From Streptomyces sp. H27-H1 (lineage in GTDB: Bacteria > Actinomycetota > Actinomycetes > Streptomycetales > Streptomycetaceae): a stretch of 64,000 bases of DNA. Made by a program: the position numbers and the translations under genes. The notes beneath the pieces were generated by a model, which was not told the origin of the DNA, ran no database searches, and saw only the letters and a list, made by a program, of their open reading frames with translations. Shown in pieces: positions 14,028 to 22,575 of this stretch. The stretch lies in NCBI RefSeq assembly GCF_026627445.1, contig NZ_JAPNLJ010000005.1:62001-126000 (forward strand). The letters run 5' to 3'. Within the stretch, counting starts at the first letter, position 1; each line of letters starts with the position of its first letter.

Positions 14028-15256
14028 ACGGGCCTCCCCGCCGTGAGGGCCGCCAGTGGGAGGGCCAGGCGGACCTGGGTGCCCGGCCGTCCGGCGGGGC
14101 GGGCGCCGATGTGGATGCGGGCGCCGATCGCGGCCGCGCGTTCCGTCATGCCCAGCAGGCCGAAGCGGCCCGCGCCCTGGAGGGCCGGGAGGTCTACGCC
14201 GCCGGGCAGGCCGCGTCCGTCGTCCTCGACCACGAGCAGCAGGTCGGCGTCGTCGACGGTCGCCTCGACCGTGATCCGGGTGGCGCCCGCGTGGCGGCGG
14301 GCGTTCTCCAGTGCCTCGGCCGCTACCGCCAGCAGGTGACGGACCACCGGGGAGGGCAGCACCGGCAGGGTGCCGCTCACGTGCAGCTCGGCGGTGTCGG
14401 GGTCTATGCGGGCGCGGAGTTGGGAGGCCAGCGAGACCCCCGGGGCGTCCAGGTCCCGCCGCAGGTCGGCCAGTACCTCCCGGGACTCGGCGACCGCGCG
14501 ACGGGCGGCGCCGGCCACCAGGGCGGCCTGACTGCGGAGCTCCGCCGGGTCGGTGGTACGCGTCAGGGACTGCGCGGCGAGGTCCAGGCCGTGCAGGGTC
14601 TTCGATACGGAGTCGTGCATCTCGCGGGCCAGGTGGTCCCGTTCGGCCTGGACCGCCTGGGCCACCGCGAGGCGGGCCCGGGTTTCCAGCAGGGCCTGGC
14701 CGGCGGTCCCGAAGCGGAACAGCAGGTCGCGCAGGCAGGCCCCGGCCGCGCCCGCCAGTACGCAGAGCGTCGACAGCATCAGCCCCTCGGCCACCCATGC
14801 CACGGCCGCCGCCTGGATGCCCGCGTAGACCGCCGCGCCGCGCCAGCCGTACACCAGCCCGGCCAGCAGCGGAGTACACGCCGAGGCGAGGCCGAGCGGG
14901 GACTCGGGCGTCGCCGCGAACAGCAGCAGCCCGCTGAAGGCCCAGTCCACCGCCAGCAGCCAGCGGTGGCGCAGCAGCAGCGGACCGAAGCGCTCCCAGT
15001 CACGGAACAGGACGTAGGAGACCATGAAGGTGAGCAGGATCGCGCCGGCCACCAGGTACGTCGGCGCCCCGCGCGGGGTGCGGCTCAGCACCAGCGGAGT
15101 CCCCAGGGCGATCATCACGAGGCGGAACGCGAAGACCTGGCGGCACAGTGCTTGAAGGGCGTTGACCTGGAGGGCGATCGGCAGCTGCACCGCGGGGCGT
15201 GCGGACGGCCGGTCCCGGGCGGCGGCGAACGCCGTGGCGTCCAGTGAGGTGGCCAT
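14024..15256 (-). CDS. NarL-type sensor histidine kinase, 410 aa
   Basis: Five or six hydrophobic helices occupy residues about 40-175. The HisKA_3 dimerisation box contains Glu-Met-His-Asp-Ser-Val-Ser-Lys with His214. A HATPase domain lies at about 300-405, with Ala-Leu-Glu-Asn-Ala-Arg-Arg-His (N box) and Val-Glu-Asp-Asp-Gly-Arg-Gly (G1 box). The sensor part is a membrane bundle with no large extracellular domain, so the signal may be within or near the membrane. Start ATG at 15256 is four bases after the TadC stop, so the kinase is co-transcribed with the pilus machinery. Confidence 0.93.
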   Translation of the reverse strand: MATSLDATAFAAARDRPSARPAVQLPIALQVNALQALCRQVFAFRLVMIALGTPLVLSRTPRGAPTYLVAGAILLTFMVSYVLFRDWERFGPLLLRHRWLLAVDWAFSGLLLFAATPESPLGLASACTPLLAGLVYGWRGAAVYAGIQAAAVAWVAEGLMLSTLCVLAGAAGACLRDLLFRFGTAGQALLETRARLAVAQAVQAERDHLAREMHDSVSKTLHGLDLAAQSLTRTTDPAELRSQAALVAGAARRAVAESREVLADLRRDLDAPGVSLASQLRARIDPDTAELHVSGTLPVLPSPVVRHLLAVAAEALENARRHAGATRITVEATVDDADLLLVVEDDGRGLPGGVDLPALQGAGRFGLLGMTERAAAIGARIHIGARPAGRPGTQVRLALPLAALTAGRPV

Positions 15257-15259
15257 GAC

Positions 15260-16153
15260 TCAGCCGCCCCCGAACAGGAGGCCGAAGTCGACGTCCGCGC
15301 CGTACACGAACCCGCCGATCAGCAGGATCATCGTCCCGGGCAGCATGAACGTCGTGACGGCGAAGGTCGCCCGCGGAACGGCCCTGGCGGCCCGGCGGCG
15401 GGCGTTCTGGGCGTCCGTGCGCCGCATGTCCTCGGCGATGGCGATCAGCGTGTCCACGATGGGGGAGCCCAGCTCCTCGCCCTGCTGCAGGGCGGTGACG
15501 AACTGCGCCACCTGCTCGGAGTCGTTGCGCCGGCGCAGCTCGTCGAAGGCCTGGCGGCGGCTGACACCCATGGTCATCTGCTGGAGGGTGATCCGGATCT
15601 CGTCGGACCAGGGGCCCTCGTACTTGTCCGCGACCCGTTCCAGCGCGGGCCGGAAACCGATCCCGGCGCTCACCACGACGGCCAGCACGTCCAGGAAGTC
15701 CGGGAGCGTCCGCTCGATGTGGTCGCGGCGGATCCGGATCGCCGACCAGAGCCCGGCCTCGATCCAGAACAGGCCGAAGGCGACCATGAGCAGGGCGAGG
15801 ATCAGCCGGCCGTTGATCAGCATGGCGAAGGCCCCCACGCCGCCCAGGAAGGCGTAGACCGCGCGGCGGGCGGCGTAGCGGTCGATGGTCAGGCCGGAGG
15901 GGTTGCCCGCCGTGTCGATCTGGCGGCGTTTGCGCGCGACGCGGTCCGGGCCCATCAGGCGCAGTACCAGCGGTGCGTAGCGGATCCCGACGCGGTCGAT
16001 GAGCGAGCCGACGGCCGTCGTGCGGGTGGCGCCGACTTCCAGGGCCAGCATCAGGTCGCTCGGCAGTTTGGTGTCGGCGCGGTAGAGCCGGATGCCGTGG
16101 AACACACCGAAGACCGACAGGGCCACGGCGAGGGCCAGGAGCAGCGCGATCAT
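15260..16153 (-). CDS. tadC: TadC-like type II/IV secretion F-domain membrane protein, 297 aa
   Basis: A T2SSF domain covers residues about 140-270, with Leu-Pro-Asp-Phe-Leu-Asp-Val-Leu and Gln-Gln-Gly-Glu-Glu-Leu-Gly-Ser-Pro, both conserved in TadC. There is one N-terminal helix, two central helices at about 95-130, and a C-terminal helix pair. It forms the inner-membrane platform with TadB, on which the TadA ATPase acts. It follows the TadB gene by ten bases. Length is normal for actinobacterial TadC. Confidence 0.92.
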   Translation of the reverse strand: MIALLLALAVALSVFGVFHGIRLYRADTKLPSDLMLALEVGATRTTAVGSLIDRVGIRYAPLVLRLMGPDRVARKRRQIDTAGNPSGLTIDRYAARRAVYAFLGGVGAFAMLINGRLILALLMVAFGLFWIEAGLWSAIRIRRDHIERTLPDFLDVLAVVVSAGIGFRPALERVADKYEGPWSDEIRITLQQMTMGVSRRQAFDELRRRNDSEQVAQFVTALQQGEELGSPIVDTLIAIAEDMRRTDAQNARRRAARAVPRATFAVTTFMLPGTMILLIGGFVYGADVDFGLLFGGG

Positions 16154-16163
16154 TCCGGCCTCC

Positions 16164-17102
16164 TCAGACGGCGATCTTGGACAGGCGGCGGATGAAGAGG
16201 AAGCCGAGCGCGAAGAGCCCGAGGGCCACCAGCACGGCGGTCTGCCCGATGACGGACCCCGTCATGCGGTCCAGTGCGCCCGGCATCATCGAGTCCACCA
16301 GGAGCAGCGAGCCGACCCCCATCACCGGCACCAGGTACGCGGTGGCCGTCACCTGGGACAGCTGTGTACGGACCTCACGGCGGGTTTCCTTGCGCTGTTC
16401 CAGCGTCACCGTCAGGTTGCGCAGGCTCCCCACGATGGCGCCGCCCGCTCGGGCGGACAGGACGAGGGTGGAGACGAGGACGACCAGTTCCCGGGAGGGC
16501 AGCCGTTCCTCGATCTCGCCCAGGGCATCCTCCATGGAGTGCCCCACGGCGAGCCGGTCGGCCACCCGTGTCAGTTCCTCGCCGGCCGGTGCGTCCAGCT
16601 CCTCGGCCGCCATGCCGATGGCCGTGCGCAGGGCCAGGCCGGCCTGGGTGGCGTTGGCGAGGATCCGGGCCAGGTCGGGGAGCTGGTTGATGAACCGCTC
16701 GGTACGCCGGGCGCGCTGCCAGTTGAGGAAGGCGTTGGCCCCCCACAGAGCGATCAGGCCGGCCACCGGGCCGAAGAACGGGGCCAGGAAGGAGGCCGAG
16801 ACCAGCCAGATCCCGGCGACCGTGGCCAGCATGTAGACGAAGTACTCGCCGACGGTGAGGTCCAGGCCGGTCACCGCGAGTTTGGTCTCGATGGCGCGAC
16901 CCAGCCTGGTCTTGCGCAGGCGCCGGTCCACGCCCCGGAAGCGACGCGTGCGGCCGAGGGGTTCGGGCAGGCCGGTCGCCGAGAGGCGTTCGATGAGCGC
17001 GGCGCGCTGGGCGCGGCCCGTGGCGTAGGCGTGGATGCCGAGGACCGCCAGTACGCAGGTCAGCAGCGTGGCGCCGAGGGCGAGGAGGATCAGCGGGTTC
17101 AC
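16164..17102 (-). CDS. tadB: TadB-like inner membrane platform protein, 312 aa
   Basis: The N-terminal helix (residues 3-24) and the basic segment are followed by two helices at about 90-125 and a T2SSF domain at about 140-265: Gln-Leu-Pro-Asp-Leu-Ala-Arg-Ile-Leu-Ala-Asn-Ala, then Arg-Ala-Gly-Gly-Ala-Ile-Val-Gly. Two more helices end the protein. It pairs with TadC to form the membrane platform of the pilus. Its ATG overlaps the end of the ATPase gene by four bases, so the two are translationally coupled. Confidence 0.93.
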   Translation of the reverse strand: MNPLILLALGATLLTCVLAVLGIHAYATGRAQRAALIERLSATGLPEPLGRTRRFRGVDRRLRKTRLGRAIETKLAVTGLDLTVGEYFVYMLATVAGIWLVSASFLAPFFGPVAGLIALWGANAFLNWQRARRTERFINQLPDLARILANATQAGLALRTAIGMAAEELDAPAGEELTRVADRLAVGHSMEDALGEIEERLPSRELVVLVSTLVLSARAGGAIVGSLRNLTVTLEQRKETRREVRTQLSQVTATAYLVPVMGVGSLLLVDSMMPGALDRMTGSVIGQTAVLVALGLFALGFLFIRRLSKIAV

Positions 17103-18469
17103 AGGGCAGTCCGGGTGGTACGAGCGGTGAGGGGACCGGTGAGGGGATCGGTGAAGGGGGCGTCCTCCGGTGCGACCCCGAAGGCCTGCGGGATCGGCTG
17201 GTTGTTCATGTAGAGGCGGTCGGCGAGCCAGCGCGGCAGCGGGTAGTACTCGAAGCGGCCGTGGACCCGGCCGTCCGCGCTCATGGGCATGGCCGCGAAG
17301 CGGCAGACCGTCGTGATCCGGAACGGTTCGCGGCCGTGCGAGTCGAGCAGCGAGATCTCGGTGATGCGGCGGGTGCCGTCACCGAAGCGGGTCAGCTGGA
17401 CGATGATGTTGACGGCGCTGTTGATCTGGTCCTGGAGGGCCTCGAAGGGGACCTCCACCTCGGACATCGAGGCGAGGGTCTGCAGGCGCATCAGGGCGTC
17501 GATCGCACTGTTCGCGTGCACGGTGGCGAGCGAGCCGTCATGACCGGTGGACATCGCCTGGAGCATGTCGAGCGTCTCGCCGCCGCGGACCTCGCCGACG
17601 ATGATGCGGTCGGGGCGCATGCGCAGGGAGTTGCGGACCAGGTCCCGGATGGTGATCTGGCCCTTGCCCTCCACGTTCGCCGGGCGGGATTCGAGTCGGA
17701 TGACATGCGCCTGCTGGAGCTGGAGCTCCGCGGAGTCCTCGATGGTGATGATGCGCTCGCCCTCCGGGATCAGGCCGGAGAGGGCGTTGAGGAGGGTGGT
17801 CTTGCCGGTGCCGGTGGCGCCGGAGACGATCACGTTCAGCTTGGCCGTCACGAGGCCCGACAGCAGGAGCAGCATCTGTTCGTCCAGCGAACCGAGTCCG
17901 ATCATCTCGGCCAGGGTGAAGGCCCGGGGGAAGCGGCGGATCGTGAGGGTGGCGCCGGTCAGGGACAGCGGCGGGATGATGACGTTGACGCGCTCACCGC
18001 TGGGCAGGCGGGCGTCGACCATCGGATTGGCCTCGTCCACCCGGCGGTTGACGGTGGACACGATGCGCTCGATGGTCTGCATCAGCTGCTCGTGCGAGGC
18101 GAAGCGCAGCGGGAGCTGCTCCACGCGGCCGGAGCGTTCCACGAAGATCTGGTCGGGACCGTTGACCATGATCTCGGAGATGGTGGGGTCTTCGAGGAGC
18201 GGTTCGAGCACGCCGAGGCCGAGGGCCTCGTCCACGACCCGGCGGATGAGCTGGGCGCGCTCGGCGGTGGAGAGGACCGGGCCCTCGCGGCTGATGATGT
18301 GGCCGAGCACCCGCTCCAGGCGCGCGCGGCGCTCGGCGGGCGCGAGCGCGGACATCTCGGCGAGGTCGATCTCCTCCAGCAGCTTCGCGCGGTAGGAGGA
18401 GACCAGGCGGCCGTCCTCGCGCGGGTTGTGCCGGTCGTCGGGGGTGTTGACCCTGGAACGCAGGCTCAT
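17099..18469 (-). CDS. tadA: TadA/CpaF-type pilus assembly ATPase, 456 aa
   Basis: A Walker A sequence Gly-Ala-Thr-Gly-Thr-Gly-Lys-Thr occupies residues about 217-224. The Asp box region (Ile-Thr-Ile-Glu-Asp-Ser-Ala-Glu), a Walker B-like Arg-Ile-Ile-Val-Gly-Glu-Val-Arg-Gly-Gly-Glu and a His box (Thr-Gly-His-Asp-Gly-Ser, Thr-Val-His-Ala-Asn) follow in the GspE/CpaF order. The N-terminal domain (residues 1-110) is of CpaF type, with Ile-Ser-Glu-Ile-Met-Val-Asn-Gly. It powers Flp pilin extrusion by acting on TadB/TadC. The ATG overlaps the upstream TadE stop by four bases. Confidence 0.97.
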   Translation of the reverse strand: MSLRSRVNTPDDRHNPREDGRLVSSYRAKLLEEIDLAEMSALAPAERRARLERVLGHIISREGPVLSTAERAQLIRRVVDEALGLGVLEPLLEDPTISEIMVNGPDQIFVERSGRVEQLPLRFASHEQLMQTIERIVSTVNRRVDEANPMVDARLPSGERVNVIIPPLSLTGATLTIRRFPRAFTLAEMIGLGSLDEQMLLLLSGLVTAKLNVIVSGATGTGKTTLLNALSGLIPEGERIITIEDSAELQLQQAHVIRLESRPANVEGKGQITIRDLVRNSLRMRPDRIIVGEVRGGETLDMLQAMSTGHDGSLATVHANSAIDALMRLQTLASMSEVEVPFEALQDQINSAVNIIVQLTRFGDGTRRITEISLLDSHGREPFRITTVCRFAAMPMSADGRVHGRFEYYPLPRWLADRLYMNNQPIPQAFGVAPEDAPFTDPLTGPLTARTTRTAL

Positions 18470-18873
18470 GGTCCGGTCACCTCAGGGTCGTCGTTGGGCA
18501 TGACGGCGGTCCGGGTGACGGTTTTCTGGCCCACCCCGGGCACAATCGAATCGATCGTGAGCCGCACCGTCGCCCGCACCGCGTCCGGGGTCTTGTTCAC
18601 GTCGACCACCGCACCGGCCACGAGGCTCGGCCTGATCGCCGCCAGGCCGGCCTGCGCCCCCTCGCCCGGCTCGCGCGCTTCCACGCGCGCCGCCGTACGC
18701 GCGGCCGTCTGGGCCTGCTGGACCACGTACGCGGACCAGCCCAGCTGAATACCGCCGAGCCCGACCAGGAGCAGGATGGGGAGGAACCCGATGTATTCCA
18801 GCGCGACTTGGCCCTTGTCGCGACGGCCTTCGCGAATGGTGCGGGTGGTGCGGGTGGTGCGGATCCGGTTCAT
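18466..18873 (-). CDS. TadE-like pseudopilin, 135 aa
   Basis: A basic N-terminal stretch (Arg-Thr-Thr-Arg repeats, from a tandem GGTGCGGGT nucleotide repeat at 18838-18860) leads into Lys-Gly-Gln-Val-Ala-Leu-Glu-Tyr-Ile-Gly and a 20-residue hydrophobic helix, the pseudopilin leader of TadE. The remainder is an alpha/beta domain with Ala-Arg-Thr-Ala-Ala-Arg. It begins right behind the second TadE gene and overlaps the TadA gene. The tandem repeat near the start codon could vary in length by slippage. Confidence 0.88.
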   Translation of the reverse strand: MNRIRTTRTTRTIREGRRDKGQVALEYIGFLPILLLVGLGGIQLGWSAYVVQQAQTAARTAARVEAREPGEGAQAGLAAIRPSLVAGAVVDVNKTPDAVRATVRLTIDSIVPGVGQKTVTRTAVMPNDDPEVTGP

Positions 18874-18874
18874 C

Positions 18875-19261
18875 TCACTCCTCCTTCTCCTCGTTCGGGG
18901 AGCCGCCCGTACCGATGATGGGGACGCCGATGTTGAACCCCGGGAACAGGATCGGGAGGTTGAGACGGACCTCGGCCTTGAAGAGGTTCCCCGACTTCCC
19001 GCAGCTCGCGGGGGGCATGGTCCAGGCCCCGGAGATGTGCTCCCCCGCAGCCTCCTGACACGCGCCTACGCCGTGCACCGCCCCCACCCGCGCCGCCTCG
19101 TCCGCCGCGTTCCCGGCCAGGGAGTAGGCGTAGCCGATCAGTACGCACTCCCAGACCGCCACCACGGTCAGCAGGATGTAGGGCAGCATGCCGACGAACT
19201 CGAACACCACCTGCCCCTGATCCCCCCGGCACCGGACCCGGCGGCGTCCAAGACCCGCCAC
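18875..19261 (-). CDS. TadE-like pseudopilin, 128 aa
   Basis: The GTG start at 19261 follows GAGGG and lies three bases after the TadZ stop. The leader Arg-Gly-Asp-Gln-Gly-Gln-Val-Val-Phe-Glu-Phe-Val-Gly precedes a hydrophobic helix, matching the same cut-site pattern as the pilin. Three cysteines occur in the extracytoplasmic part. The tail is Gly/Ser/Glu-rich. It is the second of two adjacent TadE-type minor pilins, and the two share only the leader region. Confidence 0.85.
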   Translation of the reverse strand: MAGLGRRRVRCRGDQGQVVFEFVGMLPYILLTVVAVWECVLIGYAYSLAGNAADEAARVGAVHGVGACQEAAGEHISGAWTMPPASCGKSGNLFKAEVRLNLPILFPGFNIGVPIIGTGGSPNEEKEE

Positions 19262-19264
19262 CCC

Positions 19265-20572
19265 TCAGCCCTCCCGCCCGCGCCGCAGCCAGGGCCCGAG
19301 CGTGCCCCGGTCGCCGCCGCGCAGTCGGGCCACCGGGCCGGAGCCGCGTACGGCCAGGGCCGCTCCGGGCTGCTGCGGGGAGGCCGCGGGGTCGGCGTCG
19401 GGAGCGGCCAGGAGGCCTAGTTCCCCTGCCACCGCCCACAGGGCCTGTTTCACCGTCGAGCGGTTGTCCAGGTCCTGGACCCGGCCCGCGTCCACTACGG
19501 CCTGGAGTTCCTTGAACGCGGCCGGGACGGGGGTGCGTACCGCCCGGGTTTTGGTGATCTTCTCGATCAGGGCGGGCTGTATCTCGGTCTGTTTGCTCCA
19601 GCGGTTGACGACCATGGTCGTTTCCTCGGCCTTCCTGACCTGGAGCCGTTCCCACATCCGGACCATCCGCTTGGCCGCCCGTACCGCGACCACGTCCGGG
19701 GTGGTGACCAGGACGGCCACGTCCGCCAGTTCGACCGCCGCCGCGTTGGCGCCGGTGACCTGGGTGCCGCAGTCGATGACGACGAGCTCGTAGCGGGCGC
19801 GCAGGGCGGCGATCACGTGCCGGGCGGCGCGGTCGTCGACCTCCTCGCCGCGTTCGCCGTCGGCCGGGGCCAGCAGCAGGGCCAGGCCGGTGCGGTCGTC
19901 GTAGACGGCGTCCTGCAGGACGCGCGGGGAGATGTCCTGGATGCCGGCGAGGTCGGCGATGGAGCGCCGGAACTGTACGTCGAGGTAGGAGCCGACGTCG
20001 CCGGCCTGGAGGTCCAGGTCGACCAGGGCGGTGCGCCGTCCCGCGGCCGCTGCGGCCAAGGCGAACTGGACGGCGGTGAAGGTGGCGCCGACTCCGCCCT
20101 TGGCGCCGGTGACCGTGACGACCTTGCCGCCCGGGCCGGTGGGGAGTTCCGGGCCCCGTCCCAGGTGGCGGCGTACGCCCACGGACCACTGGGCGGCGCC
20201 CTGGACGCGGGCGGCGAGCTCCTCGTAGGTGAGGGGCAGGCCGATCAGGCCGCGGGCGCCGGAGTCCATGACGGCGGAGAACAGCGCGGGGCTCGCGTCG
20301 GAGGTGACGAGGACGACGCCGACCGCGGGGAAGCGCAGGGCGACCTCGCGGATGAGGTCGAGGGCCGGGAGCGGGGCGATCCGCTCGTGTACGAGGACCA
20401 CCTCGGGCAGCTCGTCGATCGACTCGGTGGCGAGCCGGGCCAGCATGTCGAGGAGGAAGGTGGAGTCGGGGACCGGGGCGGCCGGCTCGGCGCCCGGGAG
20501 CTGGCTGAGGAGCGTGGCGATGACGCGGGCGGCCTCGGGGTCGCCGACCGCGGGGATGATTCGGGTGGTCAT
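19265..20572 (-). CDS. TadZ/CpaE-like MinD-type ATPase, 435 aa
   Basis: An N-terminal receiver-like domain (residues about 5-130, with Ala-Val-Met-Asp-Ser-Gly-Ala-Arg-Gly) is followed by a deviant Walker A, Gly-Ala-Lys-Gly-Gly-Val-Gly-Ala-Thr, at about 156-164, and Leu-Val-Asp-Leu-Asp-Leu-Gln-Ala-Gly-Asp, then Val-Val-Ile-Asp-Cys-Gly. This is the CpaE/TadZ class, which places pilus assembly at the cell pole or septum. The final 60 residues are Arg/Gly-rich. It lies seven bases after the CpaB stop in the same operon. Confidence 0.93.
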   Translation of the reverse strand: MTTRIIPAVGDPEAARVIATLLSQLPGAEPAAPVPDSTFLLDMLARLATESIDELPEVVLVHERIAPLPALDLIREVALRFPAVGVVLVTSDASPALFSAVMDSGARGLIGLPLTYEELAARVQGAAQWSVGVRRHLGRGPELPTGPGGKVVTVTGAKGGVGATFTAVQFALAAAAAGRRTALVDLDLQAGDVGSYLDVQFRRSIADLAGIQDISPRVLQDAVYDDRTGLALLLAPADGERGEEVDDRAARHVIAALRARYELVVIDCGTQVTGANAAAVELADVAVLVTTPDVVAVRAAKRMVRMWERLQVRKAEETTMVVNRWSKQTEIQPALIEKITKTRAVRTPVPAAFKELQAVVDAGRVQDLDNRSTVKQALWAVAGELGLLAAPDADPAASPQQPGAALAVRGSGPVARLRGGDRGTLGPWLRRGREG

Positions 20573-20579
20573 CGGCGCC

Positions 20580-21281
20580 TCACCTGTCCCCTTCGAGGGT
20601 GTAGAAGTGGTCGTTCGGGTTGGGCGAGGAGTTGGTGCCGGGGGCCACCAGGGCCAGGCGCACGTGCACGGCGAAGGACTCGGCGTAGGCGACGCGCTGG
20701 GTGTCCTTGGTGGTCAGGGCGAAGGTGATCGGCACGGCTTCGGCGGGGCCGTCCTTGTCGCTGTCCTTGTCGAGGGGGGTGAGCTTGCCGACGTTGATGA
20801 CGCGGGCGTTGGCCACCATGACCACGGAGACGTCGGGGTCGGTCTGCTTCTTGCCCTTGAAGGTGCCCAGGATGTTGACCTTGGCGCCGGGGGTGACCTT
20901 GCCGGCCACGCCCGTCGAGGCGTCGATCATGATGGCGATCTCCTGCTCGCCGGCCTGGAGCTTCGGCTTGTCGACGAACATGTCGATCTGGAGCAGCGAG
21001 CCCTTCTTCAGGGTGGTGAGCGCCAGCTTGTCCTTGAGGACGCCCAGGTCGGTGACGGCGGTACCGGACAGCCACCGCTGGGGGACCGTGACCTGCTCGA
21101 ACTGGGCGGCCGCCAGAGGGGTGTACGGGGCTATGTCGCCCTTCACCCGGTAGGCGACGACCTCGGCGCCTACCTTGGAATTGACGTCGCCGATCACCAC
21201 GAGGACTCCGCCGAAGGCCGCGAGGGCGCACAGGACCGACAGGATCAGCAGGATGACGCCGCGGCGCTGGCGTGAGTTCAT
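20580..21281 (-). CDS. cpaB: CpaB/RcpC-like SAF-domain pilus protein, 233 aa
   Basis: One N-terminal membrane helix (residues 8-30) is followed by an SAF domain at about 38-105 (Val-Lys-Gly-Asp-Ile-Ala-Pro-Tyr-Thr-Pro-Leu) and a RcpC domain with Val-Thr-Pro-Gly-Ala-Lys-Val-Asn-Ile-Leu. In gram-negative Tad systems CpaB contacts the secretin; gram-positive loci keep it without a secretin, and none is seen here. A 42-base gap separates it from the zinc-ribbon protein upstream, so it is likely in the same operon. Confidence 0.9.
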   Translation of the reverse strand: MNSRQRRGVILLILSVLCALAAFGGVLVVIGDVNSKVGAEVVAYRVKGDIAPYTPLAAAQFEQVTVPQRWLSGTAVTDLGVLKDKLALTTLKKGSLLQIDMFVDKPKLQAGEQEIAIMIDASTGVAGKVTPGAKVNILGTFKGKKQTDPDVSVVMVANARVINVGKLTPLDKDSDKDGPAEAVPITFALTTKDTQRVAYAESFAVHVRLALVAPGTNSSPNPNDHFYTLEGDR

Positions 21282-21323
21282 GGCCGTACTACCTCGCCGT
21301 TCTTCGTTCGTTCGGGCCGGTCA

Positions 21324-22226
21324 TCATCGGAGTCCGGATCTGGGGCGGGAGCCCGCGGCTGTCTGCGCCGGGGGCGGGGGCGGTGCGATGAGCGGGGCCG
21401 CGCAGAACCCGCAGCGGTCTCCGATGAGTTCGAAGCCGCACCAGCGGCATTCCTCGCGGCGGACCGAGGCGACGAGCTGGTAGAGGACCGAGGGGTCCGG
21501 GATGCCTGCGGCGAACTCGACCAGCTTGGGTGTGGCCCACCAGGCGGGCGAGTCGGCCGGCAGCGGGTTCTCCATCACCCCCTGGACCTTCCAGGCGGGG
21601 GCCAGGTCGGAGGCCACCCAGTCGCCGGCGAGCTGGCCGCGGGCGAAGGTGAGGTGGGTGGCGAAGTCCGGGCCCGGGGGGAGCGTCGCGCCGCCGCCGT
21701 GCGTACCGCCGGACCCCGACCCCAGTTTGACCAGGTGCGGGGTCGGATGGGCCAGTACGGCGAACTGTGCGCTCGGGGACCAGGACTTGGCGTGCGCCTT
21801 GAGCCCGACCGGTACCCGGTCCAGCTTGGCGACCGAGCCGAGCAGCGCGCCCGCGTAGACGTAGTGCGAGAGCAGCCGGGCGGCGGAGGCGAGGACTCCG
21901 GGGCTGAAGTCGCAGACGCTGAGCTGGCGCAGCTGACGCGCCAGCAGCGCGGTTCCCAGCGGCGGGAGGTCGACGTCCACGAGTGCGATCCGGTCGGTTT
22001 CCAGGATGGCCCGGACGGTGTGCAGACGGCGGACGGCGGAGGTCCGCAGCCAGGCCGGTACGAGGACCACGAGGTGGCCGTGGCGCTCCAGCAGGGAGGC
22101 CGTCTGGGCGAGCGCGCCCTCCAGGTCGAGCTCTTCGGGCGGCGGCAGTACGGCGGCGGCCGGGGTGTGCCGGTCCGGGGCGGGCAGCACCAGATCGGCA
22201 CTGGTGACAGCAATGGCGGTCGGCAT
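21324..22226 (-). CDS. Conserved protein of the Tad locus with C-terminal zinc ribbon, 300 aa
   Basis: I do not recognise a named family. Residues about 1-260 are mostly helical, with a Pro-Ser-Val-Leu-Tyr-Gln-Leu-Val stretch near the end; the C-terminal part has Cys-x2-Cys, eight residues, Cys-x2-Cys (Cys-Arg-Trp-Cys and Cys-Gly-Phe-Cys), a zinc-ribbon-like knuckle, then a proline-rich tail. ATG at 22226 has GGGGGG six bases upstream; an ATG at 22232 abuts that G-run and is less likely. It appears to be the first gene of the Tad operon. Regulatory or assembly roles are both possible. Confidence 0.8.
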   Translation of the reverse strand: MPTAIAVTSADLVLPAPDRHTPAAAVLPPPEELDLEGALAQTASLLERHGHLVVLVPAWLRTSAVRRLHTVRAILETDRIALVDVDLPPLGTALLARQLRQLSVCDFSPGVLASAARLLSHYVYAGALLGSVAKLDRVPVGLKAHAKSWSPSAQFAVLAHPTPHLVKLGSGSGGTHGGGATLPPGPDFATHLTFARGQLAGDWVASDLAPAWKVQGVMENPLPADSPAWWATPKLVEFAAGIPDPSVLYQLVASVRREECRWCGFELIGDRCGFCAAPLIAPPPPPAQTAAGSRPRSGLR

Positions 22227-22479
22227 GCGCATCCCCCCGTTCACCCGGCAATCCACGGGTGTTCCCCTGACCGTGGTGCGTGCGCGCATACTGCGCGACC
22301 GCAAACGATCAACACCTTTCCCCCTTGCCCCAGCACCATATCCGCGTCCTTCCTGACAGGGCAGGGCCTTGTCGATTCCCGTGCCACGGGCACGTGTCAC
22401 CAGGGGCGGGAATATCTGGACATCTGGGATCGGAAAGCGGTGTGCGGGCCGATCGGTTCAAGCCATATCGCAAACACCC

Positions 22480-22506
22480 TTGACATGGGCATTGGACTAG
22501 ACCAAC
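22480..22506 (+). promoter_or_regulatory. DasR-like operator (dre) and -35 element of the chitinase promoter
   Basis: TTGGACTAGACCAA at 22492-22505 matches the DasR-response-element consensus (ACTGGTCTAGACCAGT type) with only one core mismatch. TTGACA at 22480-22485 just before it is a perfect -35 hexamer. DasR represses chitinase genes in Streptomyces until GlcN-6-P relieves it. The 349-base gap 22227-22575 otherwise holds no gene. Confidence 0.75.
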
Positions 22507-22575
22507 TTGGCCGCTGAGCACCCCACTTGCTCGCTGACGCGCCCTCATGTCCCCACTCCCCCCACCGGAGCCCAC

